64,000 bases of DNA from Flectobacillus roseus (lineage in GTDB: Bacteria > Bacteroidota > Bacteroidia > Cytophagales > Spirosomataceae): assembly GCF_030056665.1 (NCBI RefSeq), contig NZ_JASHIG010000007.1; one strand, 5' to 3'. Both the position numbers and the translations under genes were made by a program. The notes under the pieces are model-generated. The model was given only the letters and a program-made list of their open reading frames with translations, did not search any database and was not told where the DNA came from. Of this stretch, positions 1-8,435 are shown one piece after another; positions within the stretch are counted from its first letter, which is position 1; every line of letters starts with the position of its first letter.

Positions 1-393
1 TTGAAGTTGCGTAATATCTTCTGCAATATGCAGTACTTCGAAATGAGCCTCAGGGCTTTGACTTCGCAAAACCATACTTCTGTGACGCAAAATTACCTTT
101 GACCCATTTTTATGTTTTACTTCAATATTGTGTTCAATTCGTTCGCCCGTGTTGATGATTTTATTATATTCTTCGAGCCTGAGTTCCCATTTTTTTAATT
201 CACTTTCACTTAGTGCAAAATCTAATGAAAAGTCATTTTGAATCAAGTCTTCTTTCTGATATCCGAGAATATCTGTAAATTTTCGATTGATGAAAGTGAT
301 TCTTTTCGATGGAAATTCCTGTATATAAACCAAGTCTGGAATGAGCTGGATAAACTTCTCTAAAGGTATATTATCTCTTTGATATAAAGGCAT
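1..393 (-). CDS. PAS-domain sensor protein, N-terminal part (cut by window edge)
   Basis: The 131 visible codons run off the left edge. The start ATG is at 391-393. The visible part reads as a PAS domain: LIPDLVYIQEFPS near residue 17, FINRKFTDILGYQKEDL around 35-49, and a PAC-like end with RHRSMVLRS and ILHIAEDITQLQ-type sequence near 104-131. Proteins starting this way in Bacteroidota usually continue into a histidine kinase or another signalling output, but no output domain is visible here. It lies downstream of, and in the same direction as, a sigma-54 response regulator, so it could be its partner; the 376-bp gap makes shared transcription uncertain. No signal peptide or membrane segment is seen, suggesting a cytoplasmic sensor. 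Confidence 0.7.
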   Translation of the reverse strand, partial: MPLYQRDNIPLEKFIQLIPDLVYIQEFPSKRITFINRKFTDILGYQKEDLIQNDFSLDFALSESELKKWELRLEEYNKIINTGERIEHNIEVKHKNGSKVILRHRSMVLRSQSPEAHFEVLHIAEDITQLQ

Positions 394-769
394 TTGTATT
401 CAATGTTAAGTTTTGGAAAGGAGATACTTGTCAAACTAAGAACAAACAACATAGTGTATTGTTTGTGATAATGTTTTTTCTGGAAACCTCCCATGGTATT
501 TTTAGAAAAAACTGTTCCTAGTCTTGGTTTGGTAAGTAATGTTGTAAGTTTCTGACTTACGTTTTATTGGAAATATATGTCGTATTGGAAGAGTATAAGT
601 ATCAATGTAGAATTGTGAGGCATTGAGCTATTACTGATTTTTGAAATGTTAAAATTACATGGTCAACTATCAACAATCGATTGCCTAAAGTGTAATAGTA
701 CAAAATGATACTTAGGTGATTTTTAAATGCAAAGTTTTGATAAATAGCGATTTATATTCAAACTACTAT
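394..769. other. intergenic stretch without a gene
   Basis: AT-rich spacer between the sigma-54 regulator and the PAS-domain gene, both on the minus strand. No credible ORF. On the minus strand a TTAGTTTG sequence near 433-440 resembles the TAnnTTTG -7 box with one mismatch and could drive the PAS gene, but no good -33 element is seen. Confidence 0.4.
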
Positions 770-2176
770 TTACATATTATAGTTGTTCATTTTGTTGTAA
801 AGTGTTTTTCTATCTATCCCTAACAGTTTGGCTGCTTTGCTTTTATTATAGTTAACTTGTTTTAAAACCTGCAAAATTGTTTCGTATTCGGCGTCAGAAG
901 CTACAGATTTAAGGTTGAGCTGTTGGGCTGAATCTGAGTAATTGTTTTCTGGAATACGTTGTTCATAGGGGTTTTCAAAAACTAAGAGACGCTCATGATT
1001 CATAAGTTCAAAAGGTAGACTTTTAGCTTCTATATAATCCTTTTCTGAAAGTAGCGTAGCCCTTTTAATCACATTACGCATTTCGCGAAGATTGCCAGGC
1101 CAACCATATGTTTTGAAGACTTCTTCTACCTCGGGCGCAAAGGTGGTGATATTTTTATCCAGTTCTTCGTTGGTCTGAGCCAGAAAGAAACGAGCAAACT
1201 CCATAATATCTGATTTTCGCTGACGAAGAGGAGGGACTTCGATACTAAATTCGTTGAAGCGATGGTACAAATCTTCTCTAAATTTACCTTTTCTGCTAGC
1301 CTCTAAAAGCCTTTCGTTGGAGGCAACTATAATTCTTACATCTACCGAAATTTCTTTTGTACCGCCTATTCTTCTCAAGGTTCTTTCCTGCACCACGCGT
1401 AAGAGCGATACCTGAACGTCATAAGGCAAATTTGCTACTTCATCAAGAAAAAGCGTACCGCCGTTTGCCATTTCAAAATGCCCAATTTTTTGATTGATAG
1501 CACCTGTAAATGAGCCTTTTTCATGACCAAAAAGTTCACTAGCGGCTAATTCTTTGGAAATAGCCCCACAGTCCATTGCTACAAAAGGTCCATTCGCTCT
1601 TTTGCTTCTCGCATGAATTTCCTGTGCTATGGATTCTTTACCCGAACCACTTTCTCCATAAATAATCACGCTGTAATTAGTAGGTGCAACAAGATCTAAC
1701 TGTCTGAACAAGTTTTTAGATTCTTGTCCCGAACCAGCAATATGGTCTTTTTGTATTAAGCCTTTTTTAGGACTAGCAGTCTTTGATTTGCTTGGTAAAG
1801 TACTTGATATTTGAGTTGCTTTTTGTAAAGCATTTTGAATAGTGACCAAGATTTCATCAGGAAATAAGGGCTTGGTAATATAGTCCACAGCACCCATTTT
1901 CATGACATTTACCGCCGTTTTTATATCCGAATATCCAGTAATGATTAATACAGGAAGTTGAGGTTTTTTCTCATGAATTTTCTGTAAAATAGTAGCTCCT
2001 GTCATATCCCCTAATCGGAAGTCGGTCATGACTAAATCAGGGTGAAACTCATCAAGTAAAACAAGTCCACCGTTACCACTTTTTGAAATTGCTACCTCAT
2101 AGCCATTTTTTGTAAGAAAGCGGCGCAACAGCATACAGATGTCTGTGTCGTCGTCTATTACAAGAATTTTTTGCAT
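770..2176 (-). CDS. sigma-54-dependent response regulator (NtrC/AtoC type)
   Basis: A 468-aa two-component activator that remodels sigma-54 RNA polymerase after phosphorylation. The receiver domain covers residues 1-120, with acidic DDD at 8-10, phosphoacceptor D52 and conserved K102. The AAA+ domain spans about 145-375, with Walker A GESGSGKE at 174-181, the sigma-54 contact loop as GSFTGA at 221-226 (usual form GAFTGA) and Walker B GTLFLDE at 240-246. A Fis-type helix-turn-helix forms the last ~45 residues (NKSKAAKLLGIDRKTLYNK). All catalytic residues of a working activator are present. The cognate kinase may be the PAS protein downstream. RpoN itself is encoded about 9 kb away at 10980-12386. 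Target genes cannot be read from this window. Confidence 0.93.
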   Translation of the reverse strand: MQKILVIDDDTDICMLLRRFLTKNGYEVAISKSGNGGLVLLDEFHPDLVMTDFRLGDMTGATILQKIHEKKPQLPVLIITGYSDIKTAVNVMKMGAVDYITKPLFPDEILVTIQNALQKATQISSTLPSKSKTASPKKGLIQKDHIAGSGQESKNLFRQLDLVAPTNYSVIIYGESGSGKESIAQEIHARSKRANGPFVAMDCGAISKELAASELFGHEKGSFTGAINQKIGHFEMANGGTLFLDEVANLPYDVQVSLLRVVQERTLRRIGGTKEISVDVRIIVASNERLLEASRKGKFREDLYHRFNEFSIEVPPLRQRKSDIMEFARFFLAQTNEELDKNITTFAPEVEEVFKTYGWPGNLREMRNVIKRATLLSEKDYIEAKSLPFELMNHERLLVFENPYEQRIPENNYSDSAQQLNLKSVASDAEYETILQVLKQVNYNKSKAAKLLGIDRKTLYNKMNNYNM

Positions 2177-2292
2177 TATTTAGTTTGTTTAAATTATTAA
2201 TAACGTATAATAGTTGGTTGGGATATAGCGATAATTTAAGCCAAATGGATAGGTATTAGCAATTCATAATATTTATGAAGTACAGTAAGTAA

Positions 2293-2328
2293 AAGTAATT
2301 CCCAGTGACGGTAAGGGTAGAATTACTT
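2293..2328. repeat. 9-bp perfect inverted repeat in intergenic region
   Basis: AAGTAATTC at 2293-2301 and GAATTACTT at 2320-2328 are exact reverse complements, 18 bases apart. The site lies upstream of the sigma-54 regulator start (2176). It could be an operator or a weak hairpin; no T tract follows on the minus strand, so it is not a good terminator. Confidence 0.4.
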
Positions 2329-2370
2329 AGAAATCGAAGTTAGTTGATTTTTGATTTTTTCCCTAAAAGA

Positions 2371-2420
2371 GGTTACAAAATAAATTCCCAGCAAATGAGA
2401 AAATATCACTTACTGGGAAT
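2371..2420 (-). terminator. Rho-independent terminator of the M42 peptidase gene
   Basis: ATTCCCAG at 2384-2391 and CTGGGAAT at 2413-2420 form an 8-bp stem. Read on the minus strand the stem is followed by TTTATTTTG. It sits 84 bases past the stop of the gene at 2504-3574. The 21-base loop is large. Confidence 0.5.
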
Positions 2421-2503
2421 AATTCGTATTCTTAGAATGGGATTTCAGAATTTCTTGTGTCATGAAAACAAATTATGAAACCTGAAATTTCCCTGTGAGT
2501 TGA

Positions 2504-3574
2504 CTATTTGATGTAACGCCAATCTTCGTTTCCTTTCAATGCCAACAAAGATTCATAAATCAAGCTAATAACAGCCTGAACATCGTCTTTGTGAACCGTT
2601 TCAACGGTTGTGTGCATGTATTTTAATGGCAATGAAATCAACGCTGAAGCAACGCCTTCGGTAGCATAAGCAAACGAATCAGTATCTGTACCTGTAGAAC
2701 GAGAAACCGCTTGACGTTGGATGGCAATTTCTTTTTCAGTAGCAACATCGATGATAAAATCGCGAAGGTTATTTTGTACTGCTGGTCCGTAGCAAATCAC
2801 AGGACCTTTGCCACATTTCAAATCACCTTGTTCTTTTTTGTTGTACATAGGTGATTGAGTATCGTGAGTTACGTCAGTTACGATAGCCACGTCTGGTTTC
2901 AAACGGCGAACAATCATTTCGGCACCACGAAGACCAATTTCTTCTTGCACGGCATTTACCACATACAAAGTGTATGGTAGTTGGATATTGTTTTCTTTTA
3001 AAAGACGAGCCACTTCTGCAATCATAAAACCGCCCACACGGTTGTCGAGTGCACGACCTACATAAAAGCGGTCATTGAGTTCAGTAAGTCCGTCCTCAAA
3101 AGTAACTACGGTACCTACATGAACGCCCATTTCTTCCACTTCTTTTTTGTTTGCTGCACCGAGGTCGATAAAAATGTCGTTAACAGTTGGAGCTTTATCT
3201 TTACCTAAGTCACGCACGTGGATGGCAGGATACCCAAATACACCTTTCACAACACCTTTTTTGGTATGTAAGTTACAACGCATTGACGGAGCAATAACAG
3301 CGTCGGAACCACCATTGCGACGAACGAAAATGTAGCCATTGTCGTCGATATAGTTTACAAACCAAGAAATCTCATCGGCGTGTGCTTCAATTACCACTTT
3401 GTAAGGCTGTCCAGGATTAATCACCCCAACAGCAGTGCCATAGACGTCAATGATGGTTTCGTCGATGTAAGGTTTTAGGTAATCCAACCAAATTTGTTGA
3501 CCTGAAGCTTCAAAGCCAGTAGGCGAAGCGTTATTCAAATATTCGTAGAGGAAGGTTTTTGATTGTTCTGTCAT
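2504..3574 (-). CDS. M42 family metallopeptidase (glutamyl/deblocking aminopeptidase type)
   Basis: A 356-aa cytoplasmic di-zinc aminopeptidase that trims peptides. The expected ligands are visible: H65 and D67 in IEAHADEISW, D177 in GRALDNRVGG, the E211-E212 pair in VQEEIGLRGAE, D234 in VTDVTHD and H321 in MHTTVETVH. Length matches the family (about 340-360). There is no signal peptide. It is often annotated as FrvX or 'cellulase M', but the family is peptidase and the cellulase name should not be used. It appears to be a single-gene transcript, with a terminator-like hairpin on each side. The exact substrate cannot be inferred. Confidence 0.93.
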   Translation of the reverse strand: MTEQSKTFLYEYLNNASPTGFEASGQQIWLDYLKPYIDETIIDVYGTAVGVINPGQPYKVVIEAHADEISWFVNYIDDNGYIFVRRNGGSDAVIAPSMRCNLHTKKGVVKGVFGYPAIHVRDLGKDKAPTVNDIFIDLGAANKKEVEEMGVHVGTVVTFEDGLTELNDRFYVGRALDNRVGGFMIAEVARLLKENNIQLPYTLYVVNAVQEEIGLRGAEMIVRRLKPDVAIVTDVTHDTQSPMYNKKEQGDLKCGKGPVICYGPAVQNNLRDFIIDVATEKEIAIQRQAVSRSTGTDTDSFAYATEGVASALISLPLKYMHTTVETVHKDDVQAVISLIYESLLALKGNEDWRYIK

Positions 3575-3670
3575 TGTAATAATGAGTTCTATTGTTGTAA
3601 TAATATCCTTTTAGTAAATAACACCGAGAATAGGATATTAATTTTTGAAATAATAAAAAATCTGCTTTTT

Positions 3671-3712
3671 ACAAAAATACAAAACCCCAAAGGTTTTAAA
3701 AGCCCTTGGGGT
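3671..3712 (-). terminator. Rho-independent terminator of the carboxylase gene
   Basis: AACCCCAAAGG at 3683-3693 pairs with CCCTTGGGGTT at 3702-3712 (one mismatch). On the minus strand the stem is followed by TTGTATTTTTG. It lies 32 bases after the stop of the gene at 3744. Confidence 0.75.
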
Positions 3713-3743
3713 TCTAAATGTAAAATAATACCATCAATGCTGA

Positions 3744-5300
3744 TTATAATGGAATATTTCCGTGCTTTTTGCGTGGAAGATTCGCTACTTTATTCTCCAA
3801 CATTTTGAATGAGCGAATCAATTTTTGACGAGTATCTGATGGTAAAATCACTTCGTCGATATAGCCACGGTGCGCAGCACGGTATGGGTTAGCGAATTTC
3901 TCAGTGTATTCGTCTACTTTTTCTTGTAGTTTTTCTTCTGGGTTTTCGGCAACTGCAATTTCCTTTTTGAAGATAATTTCGGCAGCACCTTTTGCACCCA
4001 TTACAGCGATTTCGGCAGTTGGCCACGCAAAATTCATGTCGGCACCAATATGCTTCGAGTTCATTACATCATATGCACCACCATAAGCTTTACGAGTAAT
4101 TACGGTGATACGTGGCACTGTAGCTTCACAGAAAGCATAAAGTAATTTGGCTCCGTGATTGATAATACCGCCCCACTCTTGGTTGGTACCTGGCATAAAT
4201 CCTGGCACGTCTTCCAATACTAGTAAAGGAATATTAAAACAGTCACAGAAACGAACAAAACGAGCTGCTTTCATACTTGCCTGAATATCCAATACCCCTG
4301 CCATTACAGCGGGTTGATTGGCTACAATCCCGATGCTACGACCACCTAGACGAGCAAAACCTACCACGATATTTTCCGCGTAGTTTTTGTGTACCTCAAA
4401 GAAAGAGTCGCTATCAACAATATGGTCGATAACTTCTTTCATATCATAAGGTTGGTTAGGATTTTCAGGAATAATTTTATCTAATTCTTTTCTGATTTCG
4501 TTAGCAGATTCGTATGCTAGGGCAGGAGCGGTTTCTTCACAATTTTGAGGAATGTAAGAAAGCAATCGCTTGATATCGTTGATACAGCTTACTTCATTAG
4601 AGCAAGAAAAATGCGTCACCCCAGATTTTGTTGAATGAGTCGAAGCGCCTCCTAGTTCTTCTGAAGTAACTACTTCATGTGTAACAGTTTTGACAACGTT
4701 TGGCCCAGTTACAAACATATACGACGTATTTTCAACCATCATGATAAAGTCTGTGATAGCTGGCGAATATACTGCGCCACCAGCGCATGGTCCCATGATT
4801 GCCGATATTTGTGGAATTACACCTGAGGCAAGGGTATTGCGATAGAAAATATCTGCATATCCTGCTAATGACATTACGCCTTCTTGGATACGAGCTCCAC
4901 CAGAGTCGTTTAAGCCAATTACAGGTGCACCACTTTTCATGGCTAAATCCATGATTTTGCAGATTTTTTCGGCGAAAGTCTCAGACAAAGCACCTCCAAA
5001 CACAGTAAAGTCTTGGGCAAAAACATACACCAAACGACCATTTACGGTACCATAACCCGTTACAACGCCATCGCCTAGATAATATTCGTTTTCTAGACCA
5101 AAGTCTTTACAACGGTGCATGACAAATTTGCCAATTTCCTCAAAAGAACCTTCGTCCATCAACAAAGCGATACGCTCACGAGCTGTCAGTTTGCCTTTTT
5201 TATGTTGAGCTTCAATACGTTTTTCGCCACCTCCTAAAAGAGCTTCGGCGTTTTTACGCTCTAAAATTTCAAATTTCTCTTGGTTTGTCTTTACCTTCAT
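3744..5300 (-). CDS. acyl-CoA carboxylase beta subunit (propionyl-CoA carboxylase type)
   Basis: A 518-aa biotin-dependent carboxyltransferase that moves CO2 from carboxybiotin to an acyl-CoA, most likely propionyl-CoA. The crotonase-fold oxyanion motifs are present in both halves: NDSGGARIQEG and GPCAGGAVYSPA in the N half, PGFMPGTNQEWGG and AYGGAYDVM in the C half. The frame extends upstream to an ATG at 5336, but that codon lies inside a TATATTTG -7 box at 5334-5341, so I place the start at 5300 (MKVKTNQEKF), which has AGGA six bases upstream and gives the usual family length. No biotin carboxylase or biotin carrier subunit is encoded in this window. Whether it serves propionate, methylmalonyl or branched-chain acyl-CoA metabolism is undetermined. 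Confidence 0.92.
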   Translation of the reverse strand: MKVKTNQEKFEILERKNAEALLGGGEKRIEAQHKKGKLTARERIALLMDEGSFEEIGKFVMHRCKDFGLENEYYLGDGVVTGYGTVNGRLVYVFAQDFTVFGGALSETFAEKICKIMDLAMKSGAPVIGLNDSGGARIQEGVMSLAGYADIFYRNTLASGVIPQISAIMGPCAGGAVYSPAITDFIMMVENTSYMFVTGPNVVKTVTHEVVTSEELGGASTHSTKSGVTHFSCSNEVSCINDIKRLLSYIPQNCEETAPALAYESANEIRKELDKIIPENPNQPYDMKEVIDHIVDSDSFFEVHKNYAENIVVGFARLGGRSIGIVANQPAVMAGVLDIQASMKAARFVRFCDCFNIPLLVLEDVPGFMPGTNQEWGGIINHGAKLLYAFCEATVPRITVITRKAYGGAYDVMNSKHIGADMNFAWPTAEIAVMGAKGAAEIIFKKEIAVAENPEEKLQEKVDEYTEKFANPYRAAHRGYIDEVILPSDTRQKLIRSFKMLENKVANLPRKKHGNIPL

Positions 5301-5333
5301 GGTATTCCTATGGTATTTGTTTTGTATTTGTGT

Positions 5334-5341
5334 CAAATATA
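5334..5341 (-). promoter_or_regulatory. -7 promoter box of the carboxylase gene
   Basis: On the minus strand TATATTTG matches the Bacteroidota -7 consensus TAnnTTTG exactly. No clear TTG -33 element is found 17-23 bases upstream. Its position overlaps the longest possible reading frame and supports the shorter start at 5300. Confidence 0.5.
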
Positions 5342-5741
5342 AAGGGCAGAAATTAGATAACGTGTAAAATTGATATAGTTTATTTAAAATTGTATATTTT
5401 GAAGTTTTAATTTTGAATTATTTTGAGAAAAGCGATGATAAGTTATTCGTTAATGGTATATACGTTACTTCGAACAGCACTAATAATCAGAAAGATATTC
5501 TCAAAGGATGACACATATATATTTTTCTCGAATCTTTTCTGTTACTCAACTATCAAAGTAGAATAAGATTTTAAAAACTCTATAGAAACAGATAAGTCCT
5601 TACTCAAAATTCAAACTCGTACTTACTTAATAATGAGAAATCCTATCTTTGTGCTTCGTAAGTATGTGGAGGAGGTTTTTGATGAATGTATTCATCATTT
5701 GACATAACAATAAAAATAGCTTTGCCGTGTTAAAAAGGTAT
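5342..5741. promoter_or_regulatory. divergent intergenic region with two -7-like boxes for porQ
   Basis: About 400 bases between the carboxylase gene (minus) and porQ (plus). Two plus-strand matches to TAnnTTTG occur: TATCTTTG at 5644-5651 and TAGCTTTG at 5717-5724. A TTG at 5699-5701 lies 15 bases before the second, shorter than the usual 17-23. The second box is three bases before a GTG at 5727, which argues against that codon as the start. The rest holds nothing I recognise. Confidence 0.45.
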
Positions 5742-6770
5742 ATGTTAAGAAGAATTACGGAGATAATCTTGAGCGTACTACTCATTGGAATAGGCATAGA
5801 TGTTTTTGCCCAAAGTAATGACACGCAAGCCTATAGTTTTTTGAAAATACCAACAGCGCCTACTGTGGCTGCTTTGGGTGGTCTCCAGAATAACCTGAAA
5901 GATGTAAATGGTTTTTTTCAAAATCCTGCACTCGTAGATTCTGCTCAAAAAGGTAAAATTTCCCTCAATTTTATGCCTTATTTTCAGCAGGCAAAACTAT
6001 TTTCGGCTACGAGTAATTTTGCTGCTTTGGGACGTAGTTGGGGTATAGGTGTACAGTATTTGGACTATGGTGATTTTGCCACAACCGACCCACTTGGTAA
6101 TCAACAGGGGCAGTTCAAAGCCAATGATTTTGCCCTTAGTTTAGGAACAGCACAGCAACAAGGAAATATCCGTTTTGGGGCAAGTCTCAAACTGGTTGGT
6201 TCAACTATCGAACAATATAACTCTACAGCTTTATTGGCAGATTTTGGGGGTATTTTTATACATCCCAATCAAGAGCTTTCGTATTCTTTGGTAGTCAAAA
6301 ATTTTGGGTTTGTACTAAAAGATTATTCTCCAACCAGCAATAGTCAAGTGCCTTTGGATGTGCAAATGGGATTACATTTTAAGCCTATTAATATGCCAGC
6401 CAAGTTTTCGTTAATGGCGCATCATCTCTATAAATATGACATAGCCTACACCAATCCTAATGTGGTGGTTACTGACCTCAATGGAAATGTCATAAGTCAA
6501 AAAGCAGGAGTGGTTGACCAACTGGCACGGCATTTGGTTTTTGGTGTGGAACTATTATTTAGTAAAAATCTCCAAGCGCTGATCGGATATAACCACCTTC
6601 GTAACCGAGAATTAAGTCTAACAAAAGGCTCAAACTTTGGTGGCTTTTCGGTTGGTTTACGTTTCAAGACAAAATATCTTGAACTGTCCTATAGCTATTC
6701 TGGTTATCATGCTAGCGCCTCAGCGAATAGTTTTGGGTTGATTTTGGACCTAAAAAAAATAGTAAAATGA
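5742..6770 (+). CDS. porQ: type IX secretion system protein PorQ
   Basis: A 342-aa outer-membrane beta-barrel-type protein. In the type IX system PorQ belongs to the PorU-PorV-PorQ-PorZ attachment complex on the cell surface, which cleaves C-terminal secretion signals and anchors cargo. The signal peptide is MLRRITEIILSVLLIGIGID with cleavage after VFAQ. The mature start, with SFLKIPTAPTVAALGG and FFQNPAL, is characteristic of the PorQ family, and alternating hydrophobic strands run to the end (LELSYSYSGYHA). A GTG five codons upstream (5727) is possible, but a -7 box ends only three bases before it and AAAAAGG precedes the ATG at 5742. It is the only type IX component in the window, so the other genes must lie elsewhere. 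Confidence 0.85.
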   Translation: MLRRITEIILSVLLIGIGIDVFAQSNDTQAYSFLKIPTAPTVAALGGLQNNLKDVNGFFQNPALVDSAQKGKISLNFMPYFQQAKLFSATSNFAALGRSWGIGVQYLDYGDFATTDPLGNQQGQFKANDFALSLGTAQQQGNIRFGASLKLVGSTIEQYNSTALLADFGGIFIHPNQELSYSLVVKNFGFVLKDYSPTSNSQVPLDVQMGLHFKPINMPAKFSLMAHHLYKYDIAYTNPNVVVTDLNGNVISQKAGVVDQLARHLVFGVELLFSKNLQALIGYNHLRNRELSLTKGSNFGGFSVGLRFKTKYLELSYSYSGYHASASANSFGLILDLKKIVK

Positions 6771-6917
6771 TATTTCTCTTTGAAAAATCTTATGATTGCG
6801 CACTAAGAATTCAATAAATTTACCGAAAAAATACGTTAACTAATTTCCCTAACGAAAACCTTAGAATTACTTGAGTTTGGCTTATACTTACTGATGTAAT
6901 TCTCACGCTTGAAAAAT

Positions 6918-8315
6918 ATGAAGATGACAAACTTAGATGTATTAACTCCAAAACAGATTGTAGAAGAGCTCGACAAACATATTATAGGTCAGCACGATGC
7001 AAAGAAAAACGTTGCGATTGCCTTGCGTAACCGTTGGAGAAGAATGAATACCCCTGCTGATATTCAAAAAGAAATTACACCTAATAATATTTTAATGATT
7101 GGTTCGACGGGTGTTGGTAAAACAGAAATTGCTCGTCGTTTGGCCAAATTAGCAGATGCCCCATTTACGAAGGTGGAGGCCTCTAAATTTACGGAAGTTG
7201 GTTATGTGGGTCGTGATGTCGAATCTATGGTCAGAGACTTGGTAGAATCTTCGGTACATTTGGTACAACTTTCCAAAAAAGAAGCTGTGAAAGATAAGGC
7301 TACCGAAGCCGTCGAAGAAATTATTTTGGAAGCGCTCGTGCCAGCGATGCCAAAGGTTTCGAAAAAAGCAAAGGCTGAGGTAGCAGCCAATCCTGATGCT
7401 ATGCCTGTTTCGGACGAGGAGTTGAATCATAAAACGAGAGAGTTGTTTCGTGAAAAGTTACGTCGAGGCGAATTGGAGCATCGTAAAATAGAAATTGATG
7501 TGAAAGCCTCAAATTCTCCCAATATCGGTGTAATGGGCGGACCTATTGACGAGATGTCCATGATGAACATTCAGGAGATGATAGGGGGAATGATTCCTAA
7601 AAAGCAAAAGAAAAGAAAACTTACGATAGCTGAAGCTCGCAAAATTTTGATGGAAGAAGAATCTTCAAAATTGATTGATATGGACGAGGTAAAAGAGGAA
7701 GCGATTCGTAAAGCAGAAAATTTAGGAATTATTTTTATTGATGAAATAGATAAAATTGCTTCTAATCGTAGTGGCGGTGGTGGTCCAGATGTGAGCCGTG
7801 AAGGGGTACAACGTGATCTTTTGCCAATTGTGGAGGGGTCAACGGTAAATACCAAATATGGTGTTATCAATACCGACCATGTGTTGTTTATTGCGGCAGG
7901 TGCTTTCCATGTATCGAAGCCGAGTGACTTGATTCCTGAATTACAAGGTCGTTTTCCTATTCGTGTCGAACTACAAAGTTTGAGAGAAGAAGATTTCTAC
8001 AGAATCTTAAAAGAACCAAAAGGCGCGTTGACCAAACAATATGAAGCATTATTAGCTTCTGAAAATGTTGAATTGTCATTCAACGACGATGCCCTTCAGG
8101 AAATAGCCAGTATCGCCTATAACGTCAATACAGAAGTTGAAAATATTGGTGCTCGTCGATTGCAAACCGTTATGTCTCATTTATTAAATGATTTGATGTT
8201 TGATATTCCTGATGTAATTACGCCAAATGCCAAGGTGGTTGTTACAAAAGAATTGGTAAAAGAACGTTTAGGAGGATTGGTAAAAAATCGTGATTTAAGC
8301 CAGTTTATTTTATAA
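6918..8315 (+). CDS. hslU: HslU, ATPase subunit of the HslUV protease
   Basis: A 465-aa AAA+ unfoldase that feeds proteins to the HslV peptidase. Counting from the upstream TTG at 6909: Walker A GSTGVGKT at 65-72, pore loop GYVG at 97-100, the intermediate (I) domain at roughly 110-265, Walker B GIIFIDEID at 272-280, sensor 2 GARRLQTVM and the HslU-type tail LSQFIL, which inserts into HslV. The long I domain separates it from ClpX. The start is uncertain between ATG 6918 (used here) and ATG 6924; other family members usually begin with a sequence like MTNLDVLTPKQIV, which fits 6924. No hslV lies on either side, unlike the hslVU operon of proteobacteria. A terminator follows. Confidence 0.95.
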   Translation: MKMTNLDVLTPKQIVEELDKHIIGQHDAKKNVAIALRNRWRRMNTPADIQKEITPNNILMIGSTGVGKTEIARRLAKLADAPFTKVEASKFTEVGYVGRDVESMVRDLVESSVHLVQLSKKEAVKDKATEAVEEIILEALVPAMPKVSKKAKAEVAANPDAMPVSDEELNHKTRELFREKLRRGELEHRKIEIDVKASNSPNIGVMGGPIDEMSMMNIQEMIGGMIPKKQKKRKLTIAEARKILMEEESSKLIDMDEVKEEAIRKAENLGIIFIDEIDKIASNRSGGGGPDVSREGVQRDLLPIVEGSTVNTKYGVINTDHVLFIAAGAFHVSKPSDLIPELQGRFPIRVELQSLREEDFYRILKEPKGALTKQYEALLASENVELSFNDDALQEIASIAYNVNTEVENIGARRLQTVMSHLLNDLMFDIPDVITPNAKVVVTKELVKERLGGLVKNRDLSQFIL

Positions 8316-8332
8316 ATTGTCTTAGAATAATG

Positions 8333-8364
8333 AAAAAGCTCTCTAGCAATAGAGGGCTTTTTTT
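8333..8364 (+). terminator. Rho-independent terminator of hslU
   Basis: AAAAAGC and CTCT pair with AGAG and GCTTTTTT across a short AGCAAT loop, followed by a T run. It lies 18 bases after the hslU stop. Confidence 0.8.
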
Positions 8365-8435
8365 ATGTAAATTGATAAATTTGTTAAAAGCTTCAGGCTT
8401 TTTTATTATCCAAACAAATACTAATTATAAATCTT

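Noticed and set aside
3563..3808. 81-codon plus-strand frame across the M42-carboxylase gap
   Set aside because: It runs through the carboxylase terminator and overlaps the ends of both conserved genes.
5627..5824. 65-codon minus-strand frame overlapping the start of porQ
   Set aside because: It overlaps the porQ signal peptide and promoter on the other strand and lacks protein-like features.
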